From Phycisphaerales bacterium (GTDB lineage Bacteria; Planctomycetota; Phycisphaerae; Phycisphaerales; UBA1924): 64,000 bases of DNA. A program made the position numbers and the translations under genes. This document shows positions 34,742 through 43,978 of the stretch, in pieces; within the stretch, counting starts at the first letter, position 1; the number at the start of each line of letters is the position of its first letter. The notes under the pieces were generated by a model. The model worked only from the letters and a program-made list of their open reading frames with translations. It ran no database searches and had not been told where the DNA came from. The DNA is taken from NCBI GenBank assembly GCA_007693785.1, contig RECY01000028.1, positions 264,249-328,248 of the forward strand. Reading direction: 5' to 3'.

Positions 34742-37009
34742 TTATTCGAGTGTTCGGGGTAGCTCGCCGTCTCGGAGCCACCAAGCCGACGCGCTGCGGG
34801 GCGGGATCTGCCTTGGGGTATCCACCCCTGCCGTTTCGAGCACCGGACTTGGGTCAAACGCCCGATCCCCGGCATTGACAATCACGAGAACACGATCCGC
34901 ATTCAGCGTGCGTTCGAAGACGAAGACCGCCGGGTCGGTTGTGTCGAGGTGGCGCACGTCGCCGTAGCGCAGGACAGGGCCGGCGTCGGGATCCTGGCGC
35001 AGGCGCAGCCACGCGCGGTGCCGGGCGAGGATCGAGAGGTCGGCCGCGTCTTCTTCCCGCTCGGGGGCTCCAAGGTCGGGCCACGGCAGGGGCTTGCGGT
35101 TATCCGGGTCGTCGGCCCCGTACATCCCGAGCTCGTTGCCCGCGTAGATCATGGGCGAGCCGAGATAGGTCGCCATGAACGCCGTCGAGAGTATGGCCTT
35201 GTCGTACGCCTCGGGGCTCGGCTTGGTGGGGTCGTAGCTCGGGTCCGGGTTGTCGTGCATCGCCGCGCCCTGCTCGTAGGTGCGCCCGGGGTTGTGCATC
35301 ATGCTCGCGATGCGCTCCACGTCGTGCGAGTCGACGAGGTTCATCTGCACGAGCCCGTGCTGCGGGGCGTGGTGGAAGACGTTGTGGAGCGCGCGGGCGA
35401 GGCTCTCGCTGGTGACTTCTGGGGCGGAGGCGAGCCAACTGGTGAGGGGGTAGGCGAAGGGGTAGTTCATCTGGGCGTCGAAGGCGACGCCGTTGAAGTA
35501 GGACGGGCCGGCATCGTGCCAGATCTCGGCGATGAGGATCGCGTCGGGGTTGAGGCTTCGGACGTGCGCGCGCCAGTCGCGCCAGAAGGGGATGCCGACC
35601 TCGGCCGCGACGTCGAGTCGCCACCCGTCGATGCCGTCGGAGGGGTCGCCGTCCCCGTTGGGGTCCATCCATCGCTGGGTGACGGCGAAGATGTGGCGTT
35701 TGACGGGCTCGACGAGGTCGCCGGTGGGGGTCTGGCGAAACTTGGGGAGGTAGCCGTTGGGTCGGTCCCAGGCGGTCCAGGCGACGAGGTTGCCGGCGTC
35801 GTCGAAGCGGACGCCGTGGTACCACTCGGCGTACGGGCTCTCGGCCCCGTGCTCGAGCAGGTGCTGGAAGGCCCAGAATTCGCGCCCGGTGTGGTTCCAG
35901 ACGCCGTCGAGGATGACGCGGAACCCGCGGGCTTTGGCTTCGGGGAGGAAGACGTCGACGAAGTAGCGATCGGCCTCGGTCCAGGGCCAGGCGCCCGGGT
36001 CAAACGGATCGCCGGGCTCGTGCTCGTGCGCGCCGGGGCCGACGTGCCCGGGGGCGCCGAGCGTGGGATCGACGTGGCGGAAGTCGGCCGCGTCGTATTT
36101 GTGCATGCTCGCGGCGCTGAAGATCGGGGTGAGGTAGATCGCGCTGACGCCGAGGTCGGCGAGGTAGTCGAGCTTCTCGACGACGCCCTGGAGGTCGCCG
36201 CCGAAGCGCCGGTGCCAGACGACGTTGTAGAGCAGGCCGCGGTCGGGGTTGAAGTCGAGGCGGTAGTTGCCGGCGACGGCGGCGGCCTTGTTGAACTCGA
36301 GCTCTTCGTCGGAGACCGCATACCAGTCCGCGCCCCAGGGCACGCGGTAGACGCCGGGCTCTTTGGGGTCGTTCGCGGGGTTCCCGTTGCGGAAGCGCTC
36401 CGGGAAGATCTGGTACCAGACCGCGCCCTTCGCCCAGTCGGGGGTCGCGAGGTGCTCGGGCGGCCCGGCGGGGCCTTCGAGGTCGACGATCGTGGGGCGG
36501 GCTTCGGGGCTGGTTGGGATGATGCGGAGGCGGGCGCGGACTTCCGGCGTGCCCTCGGGCGCGGGGCCGAGCTGGACGCGGGCGGCCCAGCGGATCGGGG
36601 CTCCGGCGTCGCGCGGGTCGGCCTCCGGGTGCGGGCGCGGGCGCAGCGGCACCGTCATCCAGTCGGCGAGCTCGTGCGACCAAACGTCCGCTTCGACGCC
36701 CTCGGCCTCCCCCGGCGGGAGGTCCAGAACCACATCCGCGAGCCCGAGCGGACCGGAAATGGGTCGAATTTCACCGAACGGATCGCGGGGTTTCCCTTTG
36801 TCGGGCGTTCGGTCTGGCTCGGCGTGCCGCACGGGTTCGGCCCCCCCTCGGAAGGCTTGCGCATTCGCGGATTGGTGCGTGAAAAGCGGGAAAAACGCTG
36901 CGAAAAAACCCGCCCAACAAACAAGGGGTTGAGTGTGGAGAGGACGTCGACGCGTGCCTGCTCGGGGGTGGCGGCTCGCGTCTTCGGATTGTTGTGGTTG
37001 CATGAGCAT
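34742..37009 (-). CDS. secreted alpha-amylase family (GH13) glycosidase, neopullulanase/cyclomaltodextrinase-like
   Basis: About 755 residues. A long basic N-region and hydrophobic stretch (LVCWAGFFAAFFPLFTHQSANAQA) give a signal peptide. A beta-domain precedes the GH13 barrel: WYQIFPERFRNG, SAIYLTPIF, GWRLDVAAEVG (nucleophile Asp), ILIAEIWHD (acid Glu) and NLVDSHDVERI (third Asp). The start could be either of two ATGs at 37009 and 37003; neither has a clear ribosome site. It would cleave extracellular or periplasmic alpha-glucans. It follows the dockerin-protein gene's promoter region by 209 bases; coupling is not evident. Confidence 0.93.
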   Translation of the reverse strand: MLMQPQQSEDASRHPRAGTRRRPLHTQPLVCWAGFFAAFFPLFTHQSANAQAFRGGAEPVRHAEPDRTPDKGKPRDPFGEIRPISGPLGLADVVLDLPPGEAEGVEADVWSHELADWMTVPLRPRPHPEADPRDAGAPIRWAARVQLGPAPEGTPEVRARLRIIPTSPEARPTIVDLEGPAGPPEHLATPDWAKGAVWYQIFPERFRNGNPANDPKEPGVYRVPWGADWYAVSDEELEFNKAAAVAGNYRLDFNPDRGLLYNVVWHRRFGGDLQGVVEKLDYLADLGVSAIYLTPIFSAASMHKYDAADFRHVDPTLGAPGHVGPGAHEHEPGDPFDPGAWPWTEADRYFVDVFLPEAKARGFRVILDGVWNHTGREFWAFQHLLEHGAESPYAEWYHGVRFDDAGNLVAWTAWDRPNGYLPKFRQTPTGDLVEPVKRHIFAVTQRWMDPNGDGDPSDGIDGWRLDVAAEVGIPFWRDWRAHVRSLNPDAILIAEIWHDAGPSYFNGVAFDAQMNYPFAYPLTSWLASAPEVTSESLARALHNVFHHAPQHGLVQMNLVDSHDVERIASMMHNPGRTYEQGAAMHDNPDPSYDPTKPSPEAYDKAILSTAFMATYLGSPMIYAGNELGMYGADDPDNRKPLPWPDLGAPEREEDAADLSILARHRAWLRLRQDPDAGPVLRYGDVRHLDTTDPAVFVFERTLNADRVLVIVNAGDRAFDPSPVLETAGVDTPRQIPPRSASAWWLRDGELPRTLE

Positions 37010-37188
37010 GGGTGATTGTTTTATTCTGCAGCGTCGGCGGTTGCCGACTGGTGTGCCCGGTGGTCTCATTCAAGATGATCGGGTATGCTTTGCGATCCGT
37101 TGGGGCGTCTGCCCGGCCCTTTTTCTGGGGGTAGATCCTCGCCGTCTATCTGGATGGGTCGGCGTGGGTCGGAAAACCGAGGTCATCG

Positions 37189-38196
37189 ATGGTGCTGGAG
37201 CAATGTCGTGTTCGGTCGCGTGGGTTCACACTGATCGAGTTGCTGGTGGTGATCGCGATCATCGCGTTGTTGATCGGGATTCTGCTGCCCGCGCTCGGGA
37301 CGGCTCGCGAGGCGGCGCGCCGCGGGGTCTGCCTGAGCAACGTGCGTCAGATGGGCCTGATCATGACGTTTTACGCGAACGACCAGCGGGACGCGTACCC
37401 GGTGCAGCCGCCGCGGGTGGGTGACAACCTGCAGGCGTACACCCAGCGGACGAACAACTGGCGTCGCCAGTTTCTGGACGGGCAGCAGGAGCACGGCGGC
37501 GTCGCGGGGCTGTTCAGCCTGAATCAGGTCGGGACTGAAGAGCAGCGGAGCGAACTGACCGGTCTTCAGCAGGCGAGTTTCATCCATCCGAACGCGGCGA
37601 CGGTCACGGACGATGCGGACCTGGAGTATCTGGTGCCGCAGCGGTACCGGACCAAGGCGCTGCTGCTGGAGTACACCGACGGTTTCGGGATGCTGAAGTG
37701 CCCGAGCCACCGGACGTCGTACGTGCGTCCGAACTTCACGGTGCCGACGCAGGGGAACTTTGCGCAGTACCGGTCGCTGCGTCCGGTGCGTCCGGGCTCG
37801 GTGCGTGAGGTGGCGTCGTGGAACATCAGCTATCTCTACATCGCGGGTTTGAAGTCGAGCGAGGCGGGGGTCGTGAACCCGGCGCCGATCTTCGGGGATC
37901 AGACGGTGGGGCCGGACGTGGGCACGCTGGCGTGGTACGGCGCGGGCGGTGGTCAGCAGATCGGCCCGTCGGGGATCAACAACGAGCAGCGCGGGTTCTA
38001 TCACCCGCTGGACAACCACGGGCGGGACGGCGGGAACTTCGTCTTCACGGACGGGAGCGCGCGGTTCCTGACCGGGAACGTCCACGAGACGTTTTTCCAG
38101 CGTCAGGGGGACGTGCCGGCCGGGCAGCCGATCAGCCCGCAGAGCATCAACCTCGTGAATCGGAACCGGAGCGACTTCACGCAGACGGTGGACTGA
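37189..38196 (+). CDS. type II secretion/pilin-like pseudopilin with H-X9-DG-like C-terminus
   Basis: 335 residues. The prepilin peptidase site and hydrophobic helix are at the N-terminus: [22 protein letters not shown], with cleavage after the Gly and Glu at +5. A large soluble domain follows. Near the end is [18 protein letters not shown], close to the H-X9-DG pattern of the very numerous planctomycete pseudopilins (DUF1559 relatives). These are exported by the type II secretion/pilus machinery; individual roles are unknown. The ABC transporter operon begins 217 bases downstream. Confidence 0.88.
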   Translation: MVLEQCRVRSRGFTLIELLVVIAIIALLIGILLPALGTAREAARRGVCLSNVRQMGLIMTFYANDQRDAYPVQPPRVGDNLQAYTQRTNNWRRQFLDGQQEHGGVAGLFSLNQVGTEEQRSELTGLQQASFIHPNAATVTDDADLEYLVPQRYRTKALLLEYTDGFGMLKCPSHRTSYVRPNFTVPTQGNFAQYRSLRPVRPGSVREVASWNISYLYIAGLKSSEAGVVNPAPIFGDQTVGPDVGTLAWYGAGGGQQIGPSGINNEQRGFYHPLDNHGRDGGNFVFTDGSARFLTGNVHETFFQRQGDVPAGQPISPQSINLVNRNRSDFTQTVD

Positions 38197-38412
38197 CCGT
38201 CGCGTGAGGGCGCGTTCGGTGCCGGGCCGAGGGAACGGCTCGGCGTTGGGGGCGCGGGTTTTTCGGATCGGGTTGGACGGAGCCGAGTGCGTGTGTCGGG
38301 CCGACGCGGTCGGTTCTGGTATTCTTGCCGGGCGTTCTGGCGGCTCCGCGTGTGCGGGTGAGCGGGGGCGGCCCTCGGGTGTGGTCGGCGATGCTGTCGA
38401 GATGGAGGCCCG

Positions 38413-39633
38413 GTGGGCGAGGGTGAGGCGACGAAGCAAGCGGTTGGCGGGGCGACGCCCGGTCGATGGGCCGGGTTCCGACGCGTCTTCGGCGCGCAGG
38501 AGTCGGGCCTGCTGCTGGTGATCGTGCTGATGATGGCGGGGTTGACGCTGTTCAGCCCGACGATCGAGCAACGCTTGACGTACAACGTGCCGACGGATGC
38601 CTCGATCGAGCGTTCGCCGGATGACGCGGTGCGTGTGGTGCTGCCTTCGGGGCGTGCGCGTGTGTTCGAGCCCGAGGTTCGTCCGAGGGTGATCGAGAGC
38701 CGCACGACCGGCGTCCGGACGGTGGTGACGACCACGCCGGTGAACCGGTTTCTGAACCTGACGAACCTGACGCAGGTCGCGACGCAGGCGAGCTTCATCG
38801 CGATCATGGCGGTGGGGATGACGGCGATCATCGTGCTCGCGGGGATCGACCTGTCGATCGGGTCGATCTACGGCTTGGCGGCGTTCGTGGGCGCGATGGC
38901 GATGTCGGCCCTGGACGCGAGCGTCGGGTGGTGGATCAGCGTGCCGGTCGGGGTGGGGGTGTGCTGCCTGGTCGGTGCGGCCTGCGGTCTGGCGAACGGG
39001 CTGATGATCGTGGGCTTCCGCGTTCACCCGTTCGTGATCACGCTGGGGATGATGGCGGCGCTGCGCGGGCTGATTTTCGTGCTCAGCCAGGGGCAGTCGA
39101 TCGGCGGGTTCCCGCCTTCATACACGAGCGGGTTTTTCCGCCTTGAGTTCCTCGGGGTGTACCCGGTGCCGATCGCGTTCATGGTCGTCGTGGCGCTGAT
39201 CGGGATGTTTGTGCTCTCGCGGACGGTGCTCGGGCGGCGGGTGTTCGCGACGGGCGGGAACGAGACGGCGGCTCGCTACGCGGGGATCCCGGTGGGGCGG
39301 GTGAAGATCATCGTGTACACGCTGGCGGGGCTGCTGGCGGGGCTGAGCGGGGCAATCTATTGCGGGTATTTCGGGGCGGCCGAGCCCGGTGCGGGGACGG
39401 CGTACGAGCTCCAGGTGATCGCGGCGACGGTGATCGGCGGCGCGTCGCTGATGGGGGGGCGGGGGACGGCGGCGGGGGCCGTGCTGGGCGCGATCATTAT
39501 TCAGTTGATCAACAACGGGATGCTGATCCTGGAGATCGATCAGCAGTACAACCAGATCGTGATGGGCGTGGCGATTATTCTGGCGGTGGTGATCGACCAG
39601 GCGAAGCAGCGTCTCGGGGCTCGGGGCCGGTAG
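38413..39633 (+). CDS. ribose/galactose-type ABC transporter permease (RbsC-like)
   Basis: 406 residues from a GTG with GGAGG five bases upstream. The conserved core is present: MAVGMTAIIVLAGIDLSIGS, ITLGMMAALRGLIF, FATGGNETAARYAGIPV, and GLSGAIYCGYFGAAEPGAG. After the first helix (about residues 33-52) there is an unusual hydrophilic stretch of about 60 residues before the second helix; most RbsC proteins have a short loop here. It is operonic with the binding protein and ATPase downstream. The sugar substrate is unknown. Confidence 0.93.
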   Translation: MGEGEATKQAVGGATPGRWAGFRRVFGAQESGLLLVIVLMMAGLTLFSPTIEQRLTYNVPTDASIERSPDDAVRVVLPSGRARVFEPEVRPRVIESRTTGVRTVVTTTPVNRFLNLTNLTQVATQASFIAIMAVGMTAIIVLAGIDLSIGSIYGLAAFVGAMAMSALDASVGWWISVPVGVGVCCLVGAACGLANGLMIVGFRVHPFVITLGMMAALRGLIFVLSQGQSIGGFPPSYTSGFFRLEFLGVYPVPIAFMVVVALIGMFVLSRTVLGRRVFATGGNETAARYAGIPVGRVKIIVYTLAGLLAGLSGAIYCGYFGAAEPGAGTAYELQVIAATVIGGASLMGGRGTAAGAVLGAIIIQLINNGMLILEIDQQYNQIVMGVAIILAVVIDQAKQRLGARGR

Positions 39634-39707
39634 GCGCGGGGCGGGATCGCGGACAACACGCGCCGGCGGCGAGCCGGGCGCGACGGATAGAACGGAGGGC
39701 ATTCGAC

Positions 39708-40754
39708 ATGGCAGGCATGACTCGGCGGTTCGGAAAGATCGCGCTCGGCGGGCTGGCGATCCTGGCGGGGGCGGCGGTGCTGGCTTCCTGCGGGGAGCGC
39801 TCCGGGAGTGAGGGCGAGCGCGCCACAGGCGACTCGCCGAGCGGTGGGGACGGACGCAGCTACACCATCGGCGTGATCGCCAAGAGCCAGGGCAACGCCG
39901 TCTTTCAGGCGGCGCGTGTCGGGGCGGAGGCGGCGGCTGCGGAGCTCTCACGAGAGCACGGCGTCCAGGTGACGATCAACTGGCGCACGCCGACGCAGGA
40001 GGACGCCCAGCAGCAGGCGACCTACGTCGATCAGCTCGTTTCCGGCGGGATCGACGGGATCGCGATCAGCGCGAGCGACCCGAACCTGCTGCGCAGCACG
40101 ATCAACAACGCGGTGCGCAGCGGCGTGACGGTGGTCACCTTTGACTCGGACGTGCCCGACAGCGACCGGATGGCGTACTACGGCGTGGACGACGCCGCGG
40201 CCGGGGCGCGGGTGATGGCGGAGCTGGCTCGGATTCTCGACGGCGAGGGCGTGGTCGCGGTGTTGGCGGGGAACCAGAACGCGACGAATCTGCAGGCGCG
40301 GGTGCGGGGCGTGCGTGAGGAGGCCGCCAGGCACGAGGGCATCCGGATTCTCGACGTGTACTACCACCCGGAGACGGCGAACGACGCGGTGGAGCGGATG
40401 CGTCAGGTGCAGACGGCGAACCCGCAGATCACGGGGTGGGCGTTGGTGGGTGGCTGGCCGTTGTACACCGAGAACGCGCTGGACGGGATCCATCAGAACG
40501 CGGCGGTGGTGAGCATGGACCCGCTGCCGCTCCCGCTGCGGTATCTGGAGCGGGGTCAGGTGCAGGTGCTGGTCGGGCAGCCGTATTACGGGTGGGGCTA
40601 CGAGGCGGTGAAGATGATCTTTGACGAGATCCACAACGACCAGCGTCCGGAGAACGAGATCGTGATCGCGGAGATGGACATCGTGACCCGGGACAACGTG
40701 GACGAGTTCGTGGGCCGATGGGAGCGCTGGCTGCAGGGGCAGGGTGGGAACTGA
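39708..40754 (+). CDS. sugar ABC transporter substrate-binding lipoprotein (RbsB-like)
   Basis: 348 residues. ACGGAGG lies ten bases before the ATG. The signal peptide ends in the lipobox VLASC. The periplasmic binding protein type 1 fold is recognisable from YTIGVIAKSQGNAVFQAARVGAE, IDGIAISASDPNLL, VTVVTFDSDVPDSDRMAYYGVDD and VVAVLAGNQNATNLQARVRGVRE. It lies between the permease and ATPase genes of the same transporter. The ligand is probably a monosaccharide, from family only. Confidence 0.93.
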   Translation: MAGMTRRFGKIALGGLAILAGAAVLASCGERSGSEGERATGDSPSGGDGRSYTIGVIAKSQGNAVFQAARVGAEAAAAELSREHGVQVTINWRTPTQEDAQQQATYVDQLVSGGIDGIAISASDPNLLRSTINNAVRSGVTVVTFDSDVPDSDRMAYYGVDDAAAGARVMAELARILDGEGVVAVLAGNQNATNLQARVRGVREEAARHEGIRILDVYYHPETANDAVERMRQVQTANPQITGWALVGGWPLYTENALDGIHQNAAVVSMDPLPLPLRYLERGQVQVLVGQPYYGWGYEAVKMIFDEIHNDQRPENEIVIAEMDIVTRDNVDEFVGRWERWLQGQGGN

Positions 40755-40859
40755 GGCGCGGGTTGGGTCTGGAAAGCGCACGCCGCGGCGGGCCGAAGCG
40801 GGCGCGCCCCGGTTTTGCTTCGCGGCCTTCTGGCTGATGAGGCGGGTGGAAGGGCGTCG

Positions 40860-42509
40860 ATGAGCGAGTCGGGCGAGATCCTCGTGGCGCACGGGATCAG
40901 CAAGCGCTTCGGCAGCACGCAGGCGTTGCTGGACGTCTCGGTCTCCTTCCGGGCGGGTGAGGTCCATGCGCTGATGGGGGAGAACGGCGCGGGCAAGAGC
41001 ACGCTCGGCAAGGTCATCGCCGGGCTGCACCGCCAGGACGAGGGCAGCGTCACGCTGGGGGGGCGCGAGCTCAAGCCCGGGAACCTGGACGACGCGTTCG
41101 CGCGTGGCGTCCGCATCGTGCACCAGGAGCTCGCGCAGTGCCCGAACCTGTCGGTCGCGGAGAATCTCTGCCTGCACGCGGTGCCGCGCGGGCGGTTCGG
41201 GACGGTGGACTTCAAATCGATGATCCGGCGTGCGGCGTCGCTCGTGCACCGCCTCGACCCGGGGATCGACGTGCGCCGGCGGCTGGGGACGCTGCCGCCG
41301 GGGCGTCGGCAGATCTGCCAGATCGCGTCGGCGCTGGACGATCGCTCGTCGGAGGGCGGGAGCGCGCCGCGGGTGATCGTGTTCGATGAGCCGACGAGCT
41401 CGCTGAGCGTGGCGGAGGCGGATCGTCTGCTGGAGATCACGCGTCAGCTCGCGGATGAAGGGATCACGGTGATCTACGTCTCGCACCGGATGGGCGAGAT
41501 CTTCGCGTGCTGCGACCGGGTCTCGGTCCTGCGCGACGGGAAGTACGTCGCGACGAGCAACGTGAAGGACATGGACGAGCCGGCGCTGGTGGAGCAGATG
41601 CTCGGGCGACGACTCGGTGCGGCGGCGAGCGAAGCGGGCGGGGCACCGGGCGTGGGCGTGGAGGAGGCGGGAGCCGCGGGCGCGTCGCGCGAGAGCGGGG
41701 AAGCCGCGGCGATCCGCAAGATCGCCGGCAACCCGCGTAAAAACACGCCCGCGGCGGCTCCCGAAGCGACCGAGCACGCGCTGCTGGAAGTGGACGACGT
41801 GCGCAGCCCCGGGCTGCTGCACGGCGTCTCGCTGCGCGTCCGCCCGGGGGAGGTGGTCGGGCTCGGTGGGCTCGTCGGCGCGGGGCGGAGCGAGCTGCTC
41901 GACGCGATCTTCGGGCTCGATAAACGCGCGAGCGGGCGGCTCCGCGTCGGCGGGCAGAAGATCCCGCTGCGCCGCCCGCGTGCGATGATCCGCGCGAAGG
42001 TCGGCTATGTGCCGGAGGATCGGCGTTTGCAGGGGTTGTTCCTGCAACTGGGCATCGGGGAGAACCTGGTGGTGCCGCTGATGCCGTCGCTGGCGCGGGC
42101 CGGCGTGCGCAATCTTTCGGCAGAGCGAAAACTCGTCACGGAACGGATGCGGGACTTGCAGGTGAAGGCGGCGAGCGCGGGCTCGATCCCGGACGAGCTG
42201 AGCGGGGGGAACCAGCAGAAGGTGCTGATCGCGCGGTGGATGGGGCGCGAGACGCGGGTCCTGATTCTCGACGAGCCGACGCGCGGGATCGACGTCGGGA
42301 CCAAGGCGGAGATCTACAAGCTGATCCGGGCGGCCGCGGGCAAGGGCATGGCTGTGCTGCTCGTGTCCAGTGAGATGCCGGAGTTGCTCGCGCTGAGCGA
42401 TCGCGTGCTGGTCATGGCCGCGGGGCGGATCACGGGCGAGCTCCGCGGCGAGGAGATGACGCAGACCAACGTCCTCACGCTCGCGACGCGGGAGAAGCAG
42501 TCGGCCTGA
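40860..42509 (+). CDS. sugar ABC transporter ATPase with two ABC domains (RbsA-like)
   Basis: About 549 residues. The first domain has Walker A MGENGAGKST and Walker B VIVFDEPTSSL. The second has the degenerate sugar-type P-loop GGLVGAGRSELLDAIFG, GYVPEDRRLQGLF, LSGGNQQKVLIARWM and LILDEPTRGIDVGTKAEIY. The first domain's signature is LPPGRRQICQIASAL, further from LSGGQ than usual. An Ala/Gly-rich linker of about 50 residues between domains lengthens it beyond the usual 500. The last gene of the transporter operon; it stops six bases before the convergent PrpD gene. Confidence 0.94.
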   Translation: MSESGEILVAHGISKRFGSTQALLDVSVSFRAGEVHALMGENGAGKSTLGKVIAGLHRQDEGSVTLGGRELKPGNLDDAFARGVRIVHQELAQCPNLSVAENLCLHAVPRGRFGTVDFKSMIRRAASLVHRLDPGIDVRRRLGTLPPGRRQICQIASALDDRSSEGGSAPRVIVFDEPTSSLSVAEADRLLEITRQLADEGITVIYVSHRMGEIFACCDRVSVLRDGKYVATSNVKDMDEPALVEQMLGRRLGAAASEAGGAPGVGVEEAGAAGASRESGEAAAIRKIAGNPRKNTPAAAPEATEHALLEVDDVRSPGLLHGVSLRVRPGEVVGLGGLVGAGRSELLDAIFGLDKRASGRLRVGGQKIPLRRPRAMIRAKVGYVPEDRRLQGLFLQLGIGENLVVPLMPSLARAGVRNLSAERKLVTERMRDLQVKAASAGSIPDELSGGNQQKVLIARWMGRETRVLILDEPTRGIDVGTKAEIYKLIRAAAGKGMAVLLVSSEMPELLALSDRVLVMAAGRITGELRGEEMTQTNVLTLATREKQSA

Positions 42510-42514
42510 GCCGT

Positions 42515-43978
42515 TCACACGCCCGTGCCGCCTTGCATCGCGCGCGTCAGGGTGGCGACGTCGTCGAGCGCGTCCAGGTCGCGCACGATCGCGGCGATCG
42601 CGTCGCACGCGTGCTCGCCGAGCACCGGCGACGCGAGGCTCCGGAGCTTGGCGTGCAGCTCGTCGTCGCTCATGGGGTGGCGCGGGTCCCCCTTGGGATG
42701 GCTGACCTCGCCCGTGTGGCTCCTGCCGTCGGCGAGCGTGATCGTGACGCGGCTCGGCTGTTCGGCGGGGAACCGGGACTCGAAGCTTGCATTCGGCACA
42801 ACGTGGACCGCGTCCATGAGCGGGATGAGGGCGGGATCGCGGACGCGTTCGGGGTCGAACTGGGCGGGTGTGAGCCGCCCGTCCGCAAGCATCGCGGCAA
42901 TCGCGTACGGGAGCGAATGGTCGGCCGTCTCGCGCGTCGTGGGGCGGTACTTCGCGGGATCACCCAGAATATCGGCGGCGCGAGCGATGACCTCGACACG
43001 GATCTCGCGGACGTCGTCGCACGCAAAGCGGTGCTTGTTGCGGATCGCGCCGATCGCCGACAGCGGCGCGTGCATGAGCGCTTCGACCGGGAACGACTTC
43101 ATGCCGCAGCGGGTGATGCGGTAGTCGTCGGCAGGTGATCGCGGCAGCTCGCGGGTCAGCCCGTCGGCGTCGAAGCCGCACGGGGCCCCGCCGGACTGCG
43201 CATGACGCATGGTGTGGAACAGGCCCTCCTTGCCGTCGATGATGTGCGCTGGCCCGGTGTAGCCGCGGGCGGCGAGGAGCGCGGATTCCACGCCCATCCG
43301 CGCGGCCCACGGATCCACGGTGTTCTTCATCATCGTGAGCTCGCCCGCGGTCACCGCGCCCAGCGTGCCCGTGCGCGACGCGCTGATGCCCATCGCGTGG
43401 ACGAGCCGGTCGGGGCTGAGCTCGAGGACGCGCCCGGCGCCGATCGGCGCCGCAAAGCCTGAGAGCGTCGCGTGGTGCCAGCCGTATTCGCGGATCCCCG
43501 GACGCCCGATCTCCGCGAAGCGGCACTGCAGCTCGTACACGATCACCGTCGCGAGGATCAGCTCCCGCCCGCTTCGGCCCAGCGATTCGCAGAGCGCGAG
43601 CGGGGCGCAGATGAGGTCCGAAGGGTGGGCGGGGTCGGCCTGCCAATAGATGTCGTTGAAATCGAGCGCACGGACCATGTGGCTGTTGAGGAACGCCGCG
43701 TCGACAGGGTTGGTTCGCAAGCCGCCAACGAAGACGCCGCACGGCGCATCGGCGGCTGGAGGCGCGAGCGCGCGATGGTGCTCAAGAAGGATCCGCGCGT
43801 CCTCGGTCTGGCTCCCGCCCGCGGCGCAGGCGAGCGAATCGAGCCAGAACCGCTTGGCGTGCGCGATCGATTCGGGGCTCAGGTCGTCAAACGTTAACGT
43901 GGCGGCCCACTCGGCCAGGTCGCGGGCGAGGAAACGTTCGGTGGCAAAGGCGGGCGGCGCGGATGGGGCTGCGGTCAT
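42515..43978 (-). CDS. MmgE/PrpD-family dehydratase in the LysW operon
   Basis: 487 residues, the last gene of the ten-gene operon. Family hallmarks: NSHMVRALDFNDIYWQ near residue 100, HHATLSGFAAPIGAGRVL, MKSFPVEALMHAPLSAI, and RETADHSLPYAIAAMLADG, which is very close to the 2-methylcitrate dehydratase motif. The family dehydrates citrate-like tricarboxylates or decarboxylates cis-aconitate. In this setting the likely reaction is dehydration of (homo)citrate to (homo)aconitate, leaving hydration to the Lys4-type homoaconitase next to it. That is inference from context. The ATG overlaps the dehydrogenase stop (ATGA). Confidence 0.9.
   Translation of the reverse strand: MTAAPSAPPAFATERFLARDLAEWAATLTFDDLSPESIAHAKRFWLDSLACAAGGSQTEDARILLEHHRALAPPAADAPCGVFVGGLRTNPVDAAFLNSHMVRALDFNDIYWQADPAHPSDLICAPLALCESLGRSGRELILATVIVYELQCRFAEIGRPGIREYGWHHATLSGFAAPIGAGRVLELSPDRLVHAMGISASRTGTLGAVTAGELTMMKNTVDPWAARMGVESALLAARGYTGPAHIIDGKEGLFHTMRHAQSGGAPCGFDADGLTRELPRSPADDYRITRCGMKSFPVEALMHAPLSAIGAIRNKHRFACDDVREIRVEVIARAADILGDPAKYRPTTRETADHSLPYAIAAMLADGRLTPAQFDPERVRDPALIPLMDAVHVVPNASFESRFPAEQPSRVTITLADGRSHTGEVSHPKGDPRHPMSDDELHAKLRSLASPVLGEHACDAIAAIVRDLDALDDVATLTRAMQGGTGV

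Noticed and set aside
34949..37015. 688-codon plus-strand open frame opposite the GH13 amylase
   Set aside because: It mirrors the amylase codons and has the same Val/Glu/Asp-rich shadow composition. All GH13 catalytic motifs are on the minus strand.
38225..38250. Hairpin GCCGAG/CTCGGC downstream of the pseudopilin gene as a terminator
   Set aside because: The stem is only 6-7 bp and the nearest T-run is about 20 bases further on.
38316..38325. TGG-TATTCT as an extended -10 promoter for the sugar transporter
   Set aside because: No supporting -35 element at the right distance. Too weak to list as a promoter.
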